Source: Thalassia testudinum (Eukaryota > Streptophyta > Magnoliopsida > Alismatales > Hydrocharitaceae). From it: a stretch of DNA of 64,000 bases. The notes below the pieces were generated by a model. It was not told the DNA's origin and did no database searches. It saw only the letters and a program-made list of their open reading frames with translations. This document shows positions 33,530-45,274 of this stretch, one piece after another (position 1 is the first letter of the stretch; each line of letters opens with the position of its first letter). A program made the position numbers and the translations under genes. Where the stretch lies: positions 97,318,001 through 97,382,000 of the forward strand of contig JAZHRO010000073.1 in the NCBI GenBank assembly GCA_037157565.1, given 5' to 3'.

Positions 33530-34520
33530 GGATGCGTCGTGAGGAGGAGCTTGGTGCAAAGCATCCTAGCCATTGGATCTTGATCCAACGGCTTAGATTC
33601 AAGGGTGAGGATGAAGAAGTAATTGGGCGGTGCTGCTAGTCGATGTTGGGCGGCTTGGATGGTGCCCGTGGCACCATCTGGACCGTCTGTCTTCTTCTTC
33701 TTCTTGTAAAGGGTGCCACGGTGCTCAGATCGGGATGGTTCCCAGGATGCCAGACTGTAATTATTGCTTCGGATCCATCCGTATGGTCGAATTATCCATC
33801 CGAAACCCATGTGGATGTCGCATTGCCTCCTTGGCCATTGATCTTCCTTGGGCTTAATGTGATGCTACGGGACTCCGATCTGGATGATTTCATAGGCGTT
33901 AGTCTCTGATCGTCATCCCGATCAGATCTGTATGGTCTAATCGTCCATCCGAGGCCCTAATATAAATCTCTTTTCTCCTAACCATAAAAAGGACCTAATT
34001 AACCTAAAATATAAACAACTACTCCAAATGCAGAATGATGCATGCTATGCAATATTTATTTCATGATATGCAGTGCTAAATCTAGGAACTATCACAAATA
34101 AGCATTTTACGATGAATTTATACATGTTTATCAGGGGACGATGAGGGTGAACGGCGTAGTCGAGGGGTTGTTTTTACTGTTTTGGGTAGGACACTAACCT
34201 AAAAGAGCTAAGGATCTAATCTAACCTTAATCTGAAGGGGAGAGAATGCCACCGGCTTTGATCGGTCGGTGTCGAGGAAGATGAATCCTCCATGAGGGGG
34301 AACGACAGCATGGAGAGGGGAAGATGGCACCGGCTGTGACCGCCAAGACGTGGAGGAAGATGGGGAAGGTTGCTACGCTACCAATTTGACCCTTGGAGGC
34401 ACATAGGAGAGATATCAAGAAGGTCAGTCAGAGCTTAGGCTGGAGGTGGCCGGTGATAGGGAAAAGAAGAGATTTTTAGCCGTGAACTTCGCTGAAGAGT
34501 ACAGCTGTGACCTGGGGATC

Positions 34521-34528
34521 ATTTTATA
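34521..34528 (-). promoter_or_regulatory. TATA box, 3' LTR of B
   Basis: TATAAAAT on the minus strand, at the place equivalent to TATAAAAG at 43520-43527 and TATAAAAC at 61723-61730. Confidence 0.6.
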
Positions 34529-35481
34529 AGGTTCATGAAAGGGTTTCGAGCTTGGAAGCCAAGCTTCTAATCTTAGGAAATGTCGCTGGAGATGGAATTT
34601 TCAAGGTACCCTAATCTCTCATGCATTCGCATGAGAGATTGGGAAGGTTTTTAGACTCATGATTGGATTCATTGGAGAGAGAACTCAAGGAGTCTCTCTT
34701 CCAATTTTGGAAGGGATTGAGTGAGAAATCAGGGAGATCTTCCCATTTGAAGGTCGCCGGAGTTGTAGGAATAGGATTTTGGTGTGGTGGGGACCTATTT
34801 GTGAAGTAGATGACAAAGCTGGGGGCTATTTGTAAGAATTTCAAAAGTTAAGGGCATGTGTGTGAAGTAAGAGAGTTAAATAGGACTAAACTGCGAACTA
34901 GGTCAACATGATCTCCGATTGGGTCCAAATTTTGGTACAAACCTAATTTGGACCCAAGGAATTAAATGGTGAAGTTAGATTTAGATTTTTACCTCATTTT
35001 ACTGGGTAATTTATGCAAAAACATAAATTACGACAAATATCTATCTGAGACTTTGTTTTGGGTCAAGACGGGTTCTGATGGTCAAATTAAAGGTACTAAA
35101 CCCTAGAGAATATTTTTATTTGAATTTTAGAGGGTTTAGGTGAATTTTATTATGACCAGAACCTCAATTAATTAAGCATGTCTATTTTAAGGATTTCAGA
35201 AGTCATTTTATTCTAAAACACGTGAAAACCCTTTTCTATCTATATGAACCAACTTGTTGGACATTTAAGGCCATTTGACCCTTAATTACTACCTGGAAAA
35301 ACCCGTGATTGTACTGCATTCATGATATCATGGTAAAATTGCAATTTTGAACCTATTTTCTTATTTTTCCCTTAAAATGATTATGCAATGAATTACAGTC
35401 CTCTAGCAGTTATGTAGGAGCATCTATTCCATGTTAATGACTAATTTGAGCTAGTTATGACTCATGATGGTGTTCCCATCA

Positions 35482-35494
35482 TACCTCCATGCCT
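35482..35494 (-). promoter_or_regulatory. Polypurine tract of element B
   Basis: Minus strand AGGCATGGAGGTA directly before the TGATGGG start of the 3' LTR. Confidence 0.88.
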
Positions 35495-36829
35495 AGCTTT
35501 TGCTAGTCCCTTAGCAAAATCTCATGGAATTAACTTAAATTCTAGACCATGCCATTGTATGCTCAAATTTCTACTGTGTGCTTTCTTTTGTAGATTAGAT
35601 CAGAATGCCGATAGTAGGCCTAGAGGTACTCAAGTACCAACCAAGATTCAGACCTGACCAGCTCAAGCCTCAGTCCACCGTGAAGGTTTCTAAGGCCCAT
35701 AGGAACAAACCTAAGGTTTGTTGGACTCCATGGTTAAAGCACCCGTGCTTGAGACATGTTTTAGCTCAGGTTTAGTTTGTAGTACAATTTTATATAAGAG
35801 AGACGGAAGATTTTTTTTGTATTTTTGGAGAGTTTTCTCTCTCTCTTCTTCCTTTATTTGTAGCTTCGGATTGGCTTTACGACATGGTTTGTATTAGATT
35901 CCTAGCTCCCACCAACAATCCTCTCAGGGTCCCTGGCAATCGATACTTTGAGATAGCACCACCCATGGCAACGCCCAGAACCCTGGCTTTCAAGATTTCG
36001 GGATAATCCTATTTATGGAGTTCTATAGTTAAATCATACCCTGGCAATCAACATTTCGTTATAATGCAGCCCATGGCATCTGAACCAACACAAGGTGCTT
36101 GCATACCCCCGGTAGGATATTTAGATATCCTAGGAGACAAGCATTGAGGAGACAGTATGTTATTGTGCATCTTCAAGGGAAATTTCCCACCTTTCCATGC
36201 TAAGAACTCTTCCAAATCAACTTGTGTTGATCAGTTGGTCCTAATCTAGGTAACTTTTTCAAAATAGAATTAACGCATTTGCGTGATTTTGATAATTAAA
36301 CGCACTAAGCCAGACTGTGTGTGGATTGGGGTGCTTAGGTTACCGAGTCTCTCAAACTAGAGGTCAGTTAACAAGGTCGAATAATCCCTAAGCCTTAGAC
36401 CTAATACTTAAGTTTCGCATTTTCCCCAACCTCTTGAGGACTATCTAGATGTTAATGGATACTTGAATTTTTAAGCCTAAAATCATAGCCCAAGAGGCCT
36501 AAGATCAACGTTCATACTAATCTCTTTTGTCTCTTAGCACTTTTTGTCTTTTTATTTCTTTCTTTTTGATTTGGTCTAGAACTAAGTAGATTCCTTAATC
36601 TTTTAGTAATGACTATCTTTTTTTTTCTTTTCAAATTGTGCTCCTTTTTGACATTTATATCACTCCCCTTTTTCTCCAAAAAAATGATATTCAATTAATT
36701 CGTTCAAAATTTCCTCCCTTCTCCAATTTTGTTGTTCTTTTTCAATTTTATTATTTTTTTGGTTTTTCGAATATGTAATTTTTTTGTGAGAACCCTTCCG
36801 AACTTTGATTTTTTTATGCTTGCACTTTA
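35495..36829 (-). other. 3' non-coding spacer of element B
   Basis: About 1.35 kb between the two polypurine-like motifs. It holds a three-unit hairpin array (35931-36075), a GA-rich stretch on the minus strand near 35800-35880, and the AAAGCACCCGTGCTTGAGAC block (about 35736). It is clearly homologous to 62670-63980 of B'', and in parts to the spacers of E and A0. Confidence 0.8.
35931..36075 (-). ncRNA. Three-unit covarying hairpin array, element B
   Basis: In element orientation the units are 36075-36039 (inner stem CATT/AATG), 36016-35981 (AGGATT/AATCTT) and 35967-35931 (GGTGCT/AGTATC). Each has a 7-base loop (ATAACGA, ATCCCGA, ATCTCAA) and is followed by GCCAGGG; two of the three are preceded by CCATGGG. 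Stem bases change in pairs between units. Confidence 0.7.
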
Positions 36830-37112
36830 CCACCCCCATGCCTAAGTTTTGCAATGTCCTCATTGTAAATGGAGGGTGTGAGATAGTTTTGGGTCCAGGA
36901 ATGAGAATAGGATTATTGGGTGGGCGGACAGGTTGGGAATGACTGTTGCAAACAATTTCAATCCCTGCTAGGAGTACCATAGGTAGGATCAACTGTTCTA
37001 AAATTGAACTCAGGGTGCAATAGATGTGAAGTACAGAAGGATAATCAGAAGGATCTCGAGTTTTTGGAATGATGGGTTGCCTCCTATTAAGCACTAAATT
37101 CAATGCCTTCAA
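36660..37112 (-). CDS. Second small frame of element B, function unknown
   Basis: A 150-codon frame starting at 37112, overlapping the end of the long acidic frame. It begins MKALNLVLNRRQPIIPKTRD, then has a hydrophobic stretch near residues 35-55 and a lysine-rich C-terminal half. The middle (RTLQNLGMGV) is simply the secondary polypurine motif read through, so at most the first 95 residues could be a real protein. I do not recognise it. Confidence 0.3.
   Translation of the reverse strand: MKALNLVLNRRQPIIPKTRDPSDYPSVLHIYCTLSSILEQLILPMVLLAGIEIVCNSHSQPVRPPNNPILIPGPKTISHPPFTMRTLQNLGMGVVKCKHKKIKVRKGSHKKITYSKNQKNNKIEKEQQNWRREEILNELIEYHFFGEKGE
36830..36850 (-). promoter_or_regulatory. Secondary polypurine-tract-like motif, element B
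   Basis: Minus strand AACTTAGGCATGGGGGTGG, preceded by ACAATGAGGACATTGC. The same arrangement occurs in C' at 57604-57640 and, in part, in A and E. Confidence 0.65.
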
Positions 37113-39056
37113 CCGAGCAGAAAATGGTATGGAGGAGTGGTCAAATCAGATGAGTTTTGTAAAACAAGCACCTTGATTAATAGCCTGGTTGGTCCAACCA
37201 TGTGCTTGTTCATATCAGCAGGCTGATGATGCAGCCCAAACCCAATCAATCTAGCAGGCTGATAGAAGTGGATCAAGAGATGCGGTGCCCACCAGATACT
37301 GTGGAGTTCAAAAGGGTGTGGAAGTGTATAGGTAGGGTTTGGTTGAATCAGATCAACCTGATTAGAGTAGGGATCCCTAAATGAAAATGAATCAGTGGAG
37401 GATGCAGGAATCGTACGAAAATGATCAAAGAAGGATGGGGAGTGATTTGTAGTTTGATCAATGTCTGAAACACGGTAAGGATGTTTAGGAGAATTAGAGT
37501 AGAAATTGAGTTCGGTTGCAGGTCGGGGTTGGGAATGGGTTTGGGAAGGTTCTACATGTGTTGAAGAGGTGGCATCAATAAGAATTATGTGTGAGGGCTC
37601 CTCTAGAAAGAATTCAAAGGTGGGTTCATTTAGAGAGTCCTCATAGTAGCCATCAAGATCAAAGGTGAATGCCTGAAGAATGTTTATAGGATCAAGAAAA
37701 TCTGAATCAAGAAAAGATTCGAACTCTGGGTTGTAGACACTATTGGAAATTTCTGTTTCTAATTCTTAAGTATCAAAAAGAAATGATTCCATCTCAATGG
37801 AACCTGATTTTGAATCAATGATCTCAGGATCAGGGACCTCATAGTCAGAGTCGAAGAATGGATCATGTATGCTGAGGTCGTAGATTGGCTCATAGTCATC
37901 AGGAAACAATGGTTCTCCGAAATCATTGTAAGATTCGAAATCGTCGGAGAACTTGCGAGAATCAAGTTATGAATCTAATTCGGGATCAGAGGTTCTACCA
38001 TACAATAAATCAAAAGATGTAGACTCAGTAACCTAACTTGGGTCTAGCCTATTCTCAATTTCTAAGCTAAAAAAGTTCTTATTAGGCATGGGCTTGGTTT
38101 CTTGGCTTGTAGGAAAGACCCAATCAAAACCCAACTCTTCCAACTCCTCGATTTTTGTATCGTAGAGTGGCATGACTTTCGAAAAATCAATATGTATTTC
38201 TGAGGATGTTGGAGAGGTGCATTCATCAAATAATGGCCTAGAACCATAATCCCTATTTAAAATCTGATTTTCATCACATGGGGCCTTGTAATCATCCCAA
38301 GAAAGCTCAGATCCAGATTCTAGGTCAAGGGTGTGGGTTGGATCAATAGAATCTAGGTTGGGCTCTACAAGGATGTCAAAATTGCTCTCAAGAGTCACCT
38401 TATCAAAACAAGGAGCGGAATTTACACCCTCGAGAGGTTTTGAGTCAACCTCATTATCACAGGAGTCTGGGAAATCTAAGCTTGGTGAACTAAGGTTTTG
38501 TATCTCTAGGGCTGGCTCAAAATCATGTTCTCCTGCAATTAGGTCCTCCCAACCCATATCAAGATTAGGAATGTTAATTTGTTCGTAATTTGAATCAGGT
38601 TCCATTTGGGTTGGGGATCCATAACAAGGTTGATCATCAAACATGGGATTGTGTTTATCACTAGTCTCATTCCAAGATGTTTTGTTAGTTTCTAACAGGT
38701 ATTTTTGATCAATTGTTATATATAATTTATTTAGCAATTCTCCCCGTTCTTTTAGAAATTCCTGGAATCTTTCTGGAAGTGAAGGGTTTGACCAAAATTG
38801 CAGAGTCTTTGCTATGTAATTTCACCAATTCATTATGTTCTGCTAAGAGGTGATTCCAGGTTGAACCATGTTTTATCTGTGTCCATATTATCCCAACACA
38901 GTTCATGATGATTTCTATTATTTTTGCAAATCTTTCCCAAATGTCCCTAGCATAATATTTTTCATGGTTTCTATAGGTATTCTCAAGTATCTTTTCTTTC
39001 AAGCTCATTTGGGACTCAGGTTTCCTAACTAGTCTACCTATATAGCCAGGCTGCAT
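37113..39056 (-). pseudogene. Long acidic reading frame of element B, unknown protein
   Basis: Read on the minus strand from 39056. The first 330 bp encode a helical, lysine-rich segment (MSLKEKILENTYRNHEKYY near the start, then WERFAKIIEIIMNCVGIIW). A frameshift near 38760 leads into a frame that stays open from 38737 to about 37115, apart from nonsense codons at 38033, about 37973 and 37768. This part is rich in Asp, Glu, Ser, Pro and Phe (for example DYEPIYDLSIHDPFFDSDYE) and has no domain I recognise: no gag core, zinc knuckle, protease or RT. It fills the place where gag-pol would be. It may be an element-specific protein or captured sequence; the roughly 640-codon length argues against chance. 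Confidence 0.55.
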
Positions 39057-40238
39057 TTTTTAATCAGATGGTGGAATCAAGATGTAGAATCAAAATTCAA
39101 GATTAGGTTGAAGTTGATCAGATCTTGAAAGAGATTCCCAAGAAAATCTGTGTATGTGCTCTAATAGAAGGGATGAGGGATTGGATGTGAGATTTCACCC
39201 AATCAAGGCACCCAAAAGATTCTTTGGATGACTAAGGCAATTTTGAGGCAGGTGATACCTCTGAATCAAAAATTTGCACACCTGACAAATATTTGGTTAG
39301 CCAAGAAGGGAGAGCCCCGCAAAGACCCCTACACGGTAGAGCACCCCCACGGGTTATAGGGTTTCCCCCACCCGACCTTCCTTGTTATTGAGGGTCCAGG
39401 TATACCGGAATGTACAAACTTCGGTCCTTAAGTCTACCAATTTTATGTCCTAATTTGTTCTTTGAGTTTCACTTGATAGAAGTTAATTTCAACTTGTGAT
39501 CTAATTTGGAGGTTGATTAGCCTACATTGTAGATCAACTTCACCTGACCTGTCCTAACGATGGCAGAATGAGATCTAGGTCAAGACCTAGAAATCACCCT
39601 GATTTGACTCCCAGGTTTTTAAGTCCAAGTATTTTAGGATTCAAGTGAATTTAGAGCCTGACTTTTAGGATTTTTGTTGATTAGATCTTTTCAACCAAGG
39701 GCCTGGGTAGCACACAAATGTGGGTGGGTTTGTTTCCTTTTATGCAGGCAAGTGTGAACTAGCACTCCAAAACCCTAAAAGTTGAAACCCTAATTAGCTC
39801 TATTTCCAAGTCCAATTGATCTTTAAAATTGTTCACCTTAGGCTTCAAGCAAGAAATGTGTTAGCCCAGAGTGATTAGAAATTAAGCATAGACCCTAATA
39901 CTCACAGACAATTTGGGGTAGGGAATTCTAAACAAAATCGTCTCAATCTTCAATTAAATTTGAAATTTTTGAAAATCAGGAAACTTGCCCTTTAAATGAA
40001 GATTACTATGAAAAATAGGGAAGGTGATTCCTAATTGATTGTTTCCCATTTTTTTTGTCTTCCCAAGGTTAGAAGGTGTATTAGGGAAGAATAGAAATGT
40101 TACCTGCCTTGGTGTGGCTCTTTTGTGCAGAAGATCTCCTCATAAAGTACCTCATAAAATCACAAGAAAGCAAGCAAGGCAAGTCAGTGCTCAAATATAA
40201 TCAAATATTGCAGAGAATAGTGGTGAATTGCGCGTTGC
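39057..40238 (-). other. Leader of element B
   Basis: About 1.2 kb between primer-binding site and the long frame; no credible gene. It has the length seen in A and E leaders. Confidence 0.65.
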
Positions 40239-40256
40239 TCCCCGGCAACGGTGCCA
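40239..40256 (-). promoter_or_regulatory. Primer-binding site of element B
   Basis: Minus strand TGGCACCGTTGCCGGGGA, three bases after the LTR end (ACTAACA then TTT). Same type as A, E, C'' and the block G element. Confidence 0.88.
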
Positions 40257-40261
40257 AAATG

Positions 40262-40266
40262 TTAGT
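40262..40266. repeat. Target-site duplication of solo LTR D (TTAGT)
   Basis: TTAGT at 40262-40266 and again at 41662-41666. The empty site TGTTAGTCGCTC is seen in the sister LTR at 30876. Confidence 0.9.
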
Positions 40267-41661
40267 TGATGAGTCCAATTTATTGTACAACTAATTATGC
40301 TTAAGAATACTCAAGTTGGGAATTGAACTACATTTCGAGTGCGCATTATACTAGGATATTAATTAAACTCAAATTTAGATATTCCTGTATTTTTAACCCA
40401 ATGCATATACTCCATTGATCATTAATTGACATATTACTCATATATATATTTTATGTGTAGGTATCTTCAAATTTGACAAAGGAAAAATCAAAGTTGAAAT
40501 GCTCGGTTGAAACAACCTCCTCCCCTTTTCACTCAACTGCAGGATTTTTTGATTAAAGAAAAAGAACGGCCATGCCCGAGCCTTGGGAGGGGATGACGTC
40601 TATCTCTTCCTTTTTCCCTTCGGGGGGTCACCACCTCCACCACCGTCATCATGGCCAGGGCAAACACTGTGGAGATGGCGAACACTGTGGACCGTGGTTA
40701 AAGCTTGCATGCTTCTAACATTCACCGAAGGCACCACGCACTGCACCCTCTTCCCTTCTTCTTCTCCTTCTTCGCTCTTTTTTCTCCCCTATTTCACCTT
40801 CAGCGTGAACACACAGCCAACACACCACCATCACACCCCACCACAGCAACAACTGGCCACCATCTTCCTCTTCTTGTAGCCTCACCGTGCCCTTACGATT
40901 GCCGCTCCCTCACTCTGCATCCCTTACGAGTGACAGCAGGCTTCACGCCTTCCCTCACCTGCAGAACAAAGGCCACATCGGTTCCTTCACTTTCCCTCTC
41001 CAGCGATAGAGACGCCCACAACAACACCCTCTTCTCTCCGCAAGTCCTCCTAGCTCTCTCCTCGATGAAACCATTGCGTAGCCATCACCAGCCAACCTCC
41101 ACTGCCCACGCCGCCAATAAGCAACCACATCGTCGTAGCCAGCACCCAATAGTTGCAGGTCCTCATCTCTGGTGATCGTCTCCGATCGCCTTAGTTCGCG
41201 CCACCACTACTGCTGGGTTTCCTTTGCTCCAGAGAACCTTCACGTGCAACCTTACCAATGGGCGAGCCCTCCTCCGTGAGCGTTGTGCACCCTGTGGAAG
41301 TCCTCTATTTTGATGGCAATTAGAATTTACCATATATGCCATTACCAGTAACTATATCAATATTTAAGGGATTATTTTATTTAGGGAAATTTGCATAGAT
41401 ATTCTTCTGATCAGGTTTAATTGTCTATTGTTATGCATGAAGATTCTAACCTTTAAAGCAGGAAACATAGGATATAATTAACTGGTTAAGTAACCTTTGC
41501 AAGTTTATTGGGATCTGTTCCTCCCTATGGATAAGACCTAATCCACCGTGGTTAGTTTTACTGATAATTAGTTTGTTCAGGATTTTTCCACCACTTGATT
41601 CCACTACGACGACATATTTTTCTGATACATATTATTTCTGCAAGCGAAAAATGGCCGATTA
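40267..41661 (+). repeat. Solo LTR D inserted in the 5' LTR of B
   Basis: 1395 bp, begins TGATGAGTCCAATTTATTG (related to the start of LTR A) and ends GGCCGATTA, so its last two bases are TA instead of CA. The U5 motif TCCCTATGGATAAGACC is near 41521-41538. No internal region accompanies it. Confidence 0.88.
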
Positions 41662-44482
41662 TTAGTCGCTTTGAAACTAGTTTTAAAATCATCGCATTGC
41701 AATATAGGTCGAATCAATGCTAAAAATAGATACAATTTATTGCTCAAATTTGAAGTTTGAGGTTGAACACGAGGAGCAAATAGGAATTCACACACTAATC
41801 TCAAATAATGTAAATGAGCACAAGAATTTAATCTGCAAAATGATATTCAATAAATGCTAATCTGTCACATTAGATATTCAATGAATTCTCATGTATTTGG
41901 AGGCAATAAAAAGGCAGAGAAGGTAAAATAATGGTGATTTAAATCACCAATTATTCTCTAAGCAGATATATCAAACATTCGATATCTCAACAGTGATTCT
42001 AAGTATCAAGCCTTAAATCAGACGTCTACTAGTAGGATCAGACATCTTAAACATTAGATGCTACAGTGCTTTTCTTCTCTTCTTGTGCAAACTCTTCTTT
42101 CTTCTTTAGATTTTCTTCTTCTCTTCCCTTCTTTCTCCTCTCTATTTGTTACTCTGTCTATTACTCCTTTACTCTTCTTCACGAGCCTTCTTCTTTTCCT
42201 TCTATCTTCAGCCTCTTCTCCCTTCTTCCTTTCTTTGATTTCTTCTTTAGTCTCTTCTTCTCACGCATAGGGGGAACAACTTCTCAAATGGCAAGTGTTA
42301 GCCATTACCCAACAGAGCAAAACCCCCTGGCCCACGCTCTCTCTCTCCTTCTCTCTCTAGGTTCCGCTCTCCCAGATCCTTACAAAGTACCGGGTAATCA
42401 GATTTGGATCTAAGCGCACCTAGGACTAGGGCTACTGGCGTGGGTCCTAGCCGAGGTGTTCTCAAGTGAGGCAGGTCAGGTCGGAGCCAGGCCTGCGTGA
42501 TGCGTGTCACAGGCGAGGCACGTGTAAAGGTGCTGGAGACCTCACCCCTCAAGTGATTTGAGGCAATAAGCCTTTGCAATTTTTCAATTTATGCGGGCAC
42601 AGGCTCCTGTTAGCTTCCAAGGTGGCACTAAAGTCCCACCCTTTCCATGTGCTACTGTAACATTGCTTCGTTTAATTGGGTAGTTGCAAAGGTTGGCACC
42701 CCCAATTGGAGACCTGGGCAAGTGCGCTGAGCCAAACCGCACGACATGGTGATGCAACCTGGGGCGTGCTTGATCATGAACTTGAAGAACATGGTCACGA
42801 CGGGCGAAGGGTGGCGAAGACACGGCGAACACCTAAAAGGAGAAGCACGGCCATTCGGCCTAATTAAATATGTTCACCAGTATCGCTGGAGGGTGTGGAA
42901 AGTGTTGGCAGTGGTTTCGTGGAGGATGGCGGCCTGTTGTGGCCGGTCGGAGGCGAAAATAGACGTGCGGTGATGGGTTGTTCAGGGGAAGTGTTGGATG
43001 CATAAATGGAGAGATAATGAGAGGGATTTTGTGCGCGGAGGGATGGTGATGCTTTTGGGTGTTGTGCCAAGGCGTGTGGATGAGTGCAACGATGGGAGTG
43101 CCTCGCCGGAGGGATTGCCAGAGATGGGGACGACGAGGGTGAACGGCATAGTCGAGGGGTTGTTTTTGGTGTTTTGGGTAGGACACTAACCTAAAAGAGC
43201 TAAGGATATAATCTAACCTTAATTTAATAGATGAAGGGGGGAGAATAGCACCAGCTTTGATCGGTCGGTGTCGAGGAAGATGAATCCCCTGTGAGGGGGA
43301 ATGGCTGGAAGGAGAGGGGAAGATGGTGCCCGCTGTGATCGGTAAGATGCGGACGAAGACAAGGAAGGTTGCTATGCTACAAATTTGACCCTTGGAGGCG
43401 TGGAGGAGAGAGATCGAGAAGGTCCGCCATAGCTTAGGTTGGAGGTGGCCGGTGATAGGGAAAAGAAGAGATTTTCGACCTTGAACCTAACTAAAGAGCA
43501 CGGCCGTGCCTTAAGGATCCTTTTATAGGGTTCATGAAGGGGTTTTGAGCTTGAAAGCCAGGCTTCCAAGCTTAGGAAATGGTGCTGGAGATGGAAGTTT
43601 CAAGGTACCCTAATCTCTCATGAATTGGCATGAGAGATTGGGAAGGTTTTTAGACTCATGACCAGATTCATTGGAGAGAGAACTCGTCAAGGAATCTCCC
43701 TTCCAATTTTGGAAGGGATTGAGTGAGAAATCAGAGAGATCTTCTCATTTAAAGGTTGTCGGAGTTGTAGGAATAGGATTTTTGTGTAGTGGGGACTTAT
43801 TTTTAAAGAAGATGACAAAGTTGGGGAGCTATTTGTAAGAATTTCAAAAGTTAGGGGCATGTGTGTGAAATAAGAGAGTTAGACACTATTAAATTGCAAA
43901 CTAAGTCAAGATGATCTCAGATTGCATCCAAATTTTGGTAGAAACCTAATTTTGATCCACGGAATCCAATGGTGAAGTTAGATTTAGGTTTTGATCTCGT
44001 TTTTATGGGTAATTTATACAAAAACCTAAATTTGAGCAAATGTTTATCTAAGACTATTCTGGGTCAAGACGGGTTCTGATGGTCAAATTGAAGGTACCAA
44101 ACCCTAGAGAATATTTTTGTATGAATTTTAGAGGGTTTATGTGAAATTTATCCTGACCAAAACCTCCATTAATTAAGCAATTCTGTTTTAAGGGTTTCAG
44201 AAGTCATTTAATTCTCAAAACATGCGAAAACCCTTTTCTGTCTATATGAACCCACTTGTTGGACATTTAAGGCCATTTCACCCTTAATAACCCCCTGGAA
44301 AAACCCATGATTGCATTGCATTCATGATATAATGGTGAAATTGCAGTTTTAACCATGTTTTCTTGTCTTTCCCTTAGAATGATTATGCAATGAATTACTA
44401 TCCTCTGGCGGTTATGTAGGAGCATTACTCCTTGATAATGACTAATTTGTGCTAGTTATGTCTCATGATGGTGTTTCCATCA

Positions 44483-45254
44483 TTTTCCCCTCCTTCACAT
44501 GCAGTAGGGGACCCTCGTACACACCCACACTCCTCCAGCAGTAATAGAGGAGCCTCATCGGCTACTCCTCACCACGCATCTCCACTCATCGCTGCCTCTT
44601 TACGCACCCTCACACGTCCACTGCCACAGCCCTCACCTCCTCATCGACACCCCCATCTCACGTGAGCACAGCACACACTCGCAAGGCTATTGTGTGCTAC
44701 AGGCCACTACAGCAGCCAAGAAAACCCACTACCAACCGCTCCTCACCACCGTCATCTTCGGCCACCCCGAGAAACGATGCCACCACTACCGGATGTGACT
44801 CGAAGCCGACAAGCTCTGGTGAGCTCCTCACGGCCGACCGCACCCTCTTGTGCGTGCAGTAGCTCCCCAAAGGAGTTGCTCTATTTTCGTGAGAATTAAT
44901 ATTTACATTTCTTTCCATTGGAAGAGTTGGAATTTTGATTAAACAGTACTCTAATCTGGTGATTTTGTGAGAAGTCCCTTCCTCTTTCAAGTAATGCATT
45001 ATCATCTCATCTAATCATTGTTATCTTGATTTAAAGGTGGTTTTGATTTGGTTTATAGGTGAAATTAATCGTGAACGTCTATTTTAGACATGTGTCAGTT
45101 TCAATAGGCCTATTCCTCCCTGCAAACACGAACCACTCTTCTACGAGTGGTTTAATTTTAATTTAATATTTTGATTAGTTGATTTTCCACCACATAGAAA
45201 TACAATGACAAATCATCTTAATCATCATTTTCGAAAGCGAAAATCGACCTGTCA
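44483..45254 (+). repeat. 5' LTR of element E, second piece
   Basis: Continues the LTR after element B and ends AATCGACCTGTCA. Together the two pieces total 1484 bp, against 1019 bp for the 3' LTR. The extra sequence is around the B insertion point (about 30800-30875 and 44483-44880). The U5 motif is near 45112-45134. Confidence 0.88.
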
Positions 45255-45256
45255 AA

Positions 45257-45274
45257 TGGCGCCATTGCCGGGAA
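45257..45274 (+). promoter_or_regulatory. Primer-binding site of element E
   Basis: TGGCGCCATTGCCGGGAA two bases after the LTR. Athila-type site. Confidence 0.88.

Larger units (their letters stand above)
32361..34133 (-). repeat. Solo LTR C inserted in the 3' LTR of B
   Basis: 1773 bp; on the minus strand it starts TGATAAACATG and ends CGCCCGACCA. It is related to the LTRs at 54728-56367 and 58296-59677. A CTATAAAAG box is at 33070-33078 (minus) and the U5 motif near 32467-32490. A tRNA-like module lies at 33462-33529. A 79-bp tandem repeat occupies 33111-33340. No internal region or second LTR is present, so it is a solo LTR left by recombination. Confidence 0.9.
30876..35481 (-). repeat. 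3' LTR of element B (contains solo LTR C)
   Basis: On the minus strand it begins TGATGGGAACACCATCATGA at 35481 and ends GCGACTAACA at 30876. It is homologous to 41662-44482, to 59976-62657 and, in the other orientation, to 22024-24668. A TATAAAAT box lies at 34521-34528 (minus), and the U5 motif near 30970-30993. On the plus strand 31280-31490 is CT-rich. Solo LTR C occupies 32361-34133. Confidence 0.92.
30876..44482 (-). mobile_element. Element B: non-autonomous LTR retrotransposon, minus strand
   Basis: In minus orientation: 5' LTR 44482-40260 (split by solo LTR D), primer-binding site 40256-40239, leader, an unusual acidic frame (39056-37113), a second small frame, a secondary polypurine motif, spacer with hairpins, polypurine tract, and 3' LTR 35481-30876 (split by solo LTR C). 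After removing the insertions the LTRs are 2823 and 2828 bp, a close match that confirms the pairing. No gag, protease, RT or integrase is present in the 4.8-kb interior. The target duplication is not clear (CTTAT left, TTTTC right). Confidence 0.88.
40260..44482 (-). repeat. 5' LTR of element B (contains solo LTR D)
   Basis: On the minus strand it starts at 44482 (TGATGGAAACACCATCATGA), runs to 41667 and finishes with seven bases at 40266-40260 (ACTAACA). LTR D separates the two. TATAAAAG box at 43520-43527, U5 motif near 41758-41780, CT-rich plus-strand stretch 42062-42250. Net length is 2823 bp. Confidence 0.92.

Noticed and set aside
30871..44487. Target duplication for element B (CTTAT and TTTTC)
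   Set aside because: Only two of five bases agree; either mutated or lost by later rearrangement, so I do not claim it.
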